From NCBI RefSeq assembly GCF_016904885.1, contig NZ_JADWYI010000001.1:9357224-9421223 (forward strand): a stretch of DNA of 64,000 nt, in the 5' to 3' direction. Both the position numbers and the translations under genes were made by a program. Below the pieces are notes generated by a model. It was not told the origin of the DNA. It did no database searches and saw only the letters and a program-made list of their open reading frames with translations. Every line of letters starts with the position of its first letter. Position 1 is the stretch's first letter. This document shows positions 63,526 to 64,000 of the stretch, one piece after another. This stretch comes from Archangium primigenium (lineage in GTDB: Bacteria > Myxococcota > Myxococcia > Myxococcales > Myxococcaceae).

Positions 63526-64000
63526 ATGTCCTCGCCCCCCGCGCTGGAGCTCCAGGGTCTCACCAAGACCTATGGCGACAAGCACACCGCCCTGTCCGAG
63601 GTCTCCCTGAGCATCCGCCCCGGGGAGATCTTCGCCCTGCTGGGCCCCAACGGCGCCGGAAAGACGACGCTCATCGGCTCGGTGTGTGGGCTGGTGAAGA
63701 AGACGCGCGGCAAGGTGTTCGTGTTCGGGCAGGACCTGGACGTGGACCCGGTGAAGCCGCGCTTCCAGGTGGGGCTCGTCCCGCAGGAGATCAACTTCGA
63801 CCCCTTCTTCACGGTGGCCGAGTCGCTCTACATCCAGCAGGGCTTCTACGGACAGCCCCGGGACGAGGCGCGGGTGAAGGAGGTGCTCACCGCGCTCAAC
63901 CTGCAGGGCAAGGCCAACGCCATCACCCGCGCGTTGTCGGGCGGCATGAAGCGCCGGCTGCTCATCGCCAAGGCGCTGGTGCACCGGCCCAAGCTCGTCT
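63526..64000 (+). CDS. ABC transporter ATP-binding protein (3' end outside the window)
   Basis: The first 158 residues of an ABC ATPase: TKTYGDKHTALSEVSLSIRP, Walker [15 protein letters not shown] near 38, Q-loop region VGLVPQEINFDPFFTVAE, and the signature LSGGMKRRLLIAKALVHRP near 137. Walker B and the H-loop lie beyond the window. The pattern GxCGLVKKTRGKV and PRDEARVKEVL is typical of ABC-2 type exporters for drugs or polysaccharides. It is divergent from ettA with 175 bases between starts. The end is open because the window stops here. Confidence 0.9.
   Translation, partial: MSSPPALELQGLTKTYGDKHTALSEVSLSIRPGEIFALLGPNGAGKTTLIGSVCGLVKKTRGKVFVFGQDLDVDPVKPRFQVGLVPQEINFDPFFTVAESLYIQQGFYGQPRDEARVKEVLTALNLQGKANAITRALSGGMKRRLLIAKALVHRPKLV

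Overview
The window looks like chromosomal DNA of a myxobacterium, most likely of the Cystobacter/Archangium/Myxococcus side of Myxococcota. It is very GC-rich with strong G/C third positions, and it carries eukaryotic-like Ser/Thr kinases, a sigma-54 activator with an FHA-like N-terminus, hybrid-type histidine kinases, a MYXO-CTERM-like sorting tail, a Myxococcus-type cysteine-rich repeat, many small lipoproteins and a SitA-type polymorphic toxin lipoprotein. I see no rRNA, tRNA, CRISPR array, transposase or integrase.

Layout. 1-7.8 kb: a TPR Ser/Thr kinase, a small lipoprotein, and a sigma-54 activator divergent from a LamG-domain protein that has a -24/-12 promoter and palindromic sites between them. 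7.8-12.4 kb: a lower-GC accessory stretch with two paralogous collagen-like/IPT proteins, an orphan gene, and a two-gene cassette flanked by direct repeats of the 3' end of a glycosyltransferase gene. 12.4-15.5 kb: a tightly overlapping four-gene operon (acyl-CoA dehydrogenase-like, PIG-L deacetylase, NodS-like methyltransferase, glycosyltransferase) that resembles a small glycoconjugate pathway. 15.5-29.9 kb: sensor kinases, phospholipase-D-like protein, aldehyde dehydrogenase with a B3/B4 protein and a degenerate kinase-like protein, gluconokinase, a second Ser/Thr kinase with a PilZ-like tail, hexapeptide acyltransferase, PAP2 phosphatase, methyltransferase and a lipoprotein hydrolase. 30-42.5 kb: a second aldehyde dehydrogenase, heme A synthase, a divergent Sir2 protein, a kelch-repeat lipoprotein, a LysR/aldo-keto reductase pair, a thioesterase and a MYXO-CTERM-like surface protein. 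42.5-47.4 kb: an osmoprotectant-type ABC transporter with a substrate-binding/permease fusion, an MscS channel and a DUF481 protein. 47.4-51.1 kb: an overlapping operon of a helix-hairpin-helix envelope protein, a double lamin-tail protein and a secreted thermonuclease. 51.2-57.5 kb: beta-propeller lipoprotein, VTT membrane protein, esterase, ATP-grasp enzyme, and a zinc alcohol dehydrogenase with a LysR regulator. 57.5-61.6 kb: a conflict island with a SitA5/Tox-REase-5 toxin, its Imm52 immunity protein, and a convergent ATPase plus TOPRIM-like pair. 61.6-64 kb: EttA and the start of an ABC transporter ATPase.

The most notable items are (1) a possible sigma-54 regulon: the same TTCAC-N2-GTGAA palindrome sits upstream of -24/-12-like promoters at both 5.5-5.65 kb and 29.95-30.12 kb; (2) a two-gene cassette at the 3' end of a glycosyltransferase gene, flanked by a near-identical copy of that 3' end; (3) the split ATPase/TOPRIM pair next to a Sit toxin-immunity cassette, a candidate defence locus; (4) the helix-hairpin-helix/lamin-tail/nuclease operon, a candidate extracellular DNA-handling system; and (5) the four-gene Nod-factor-like glycoconjugate operon.
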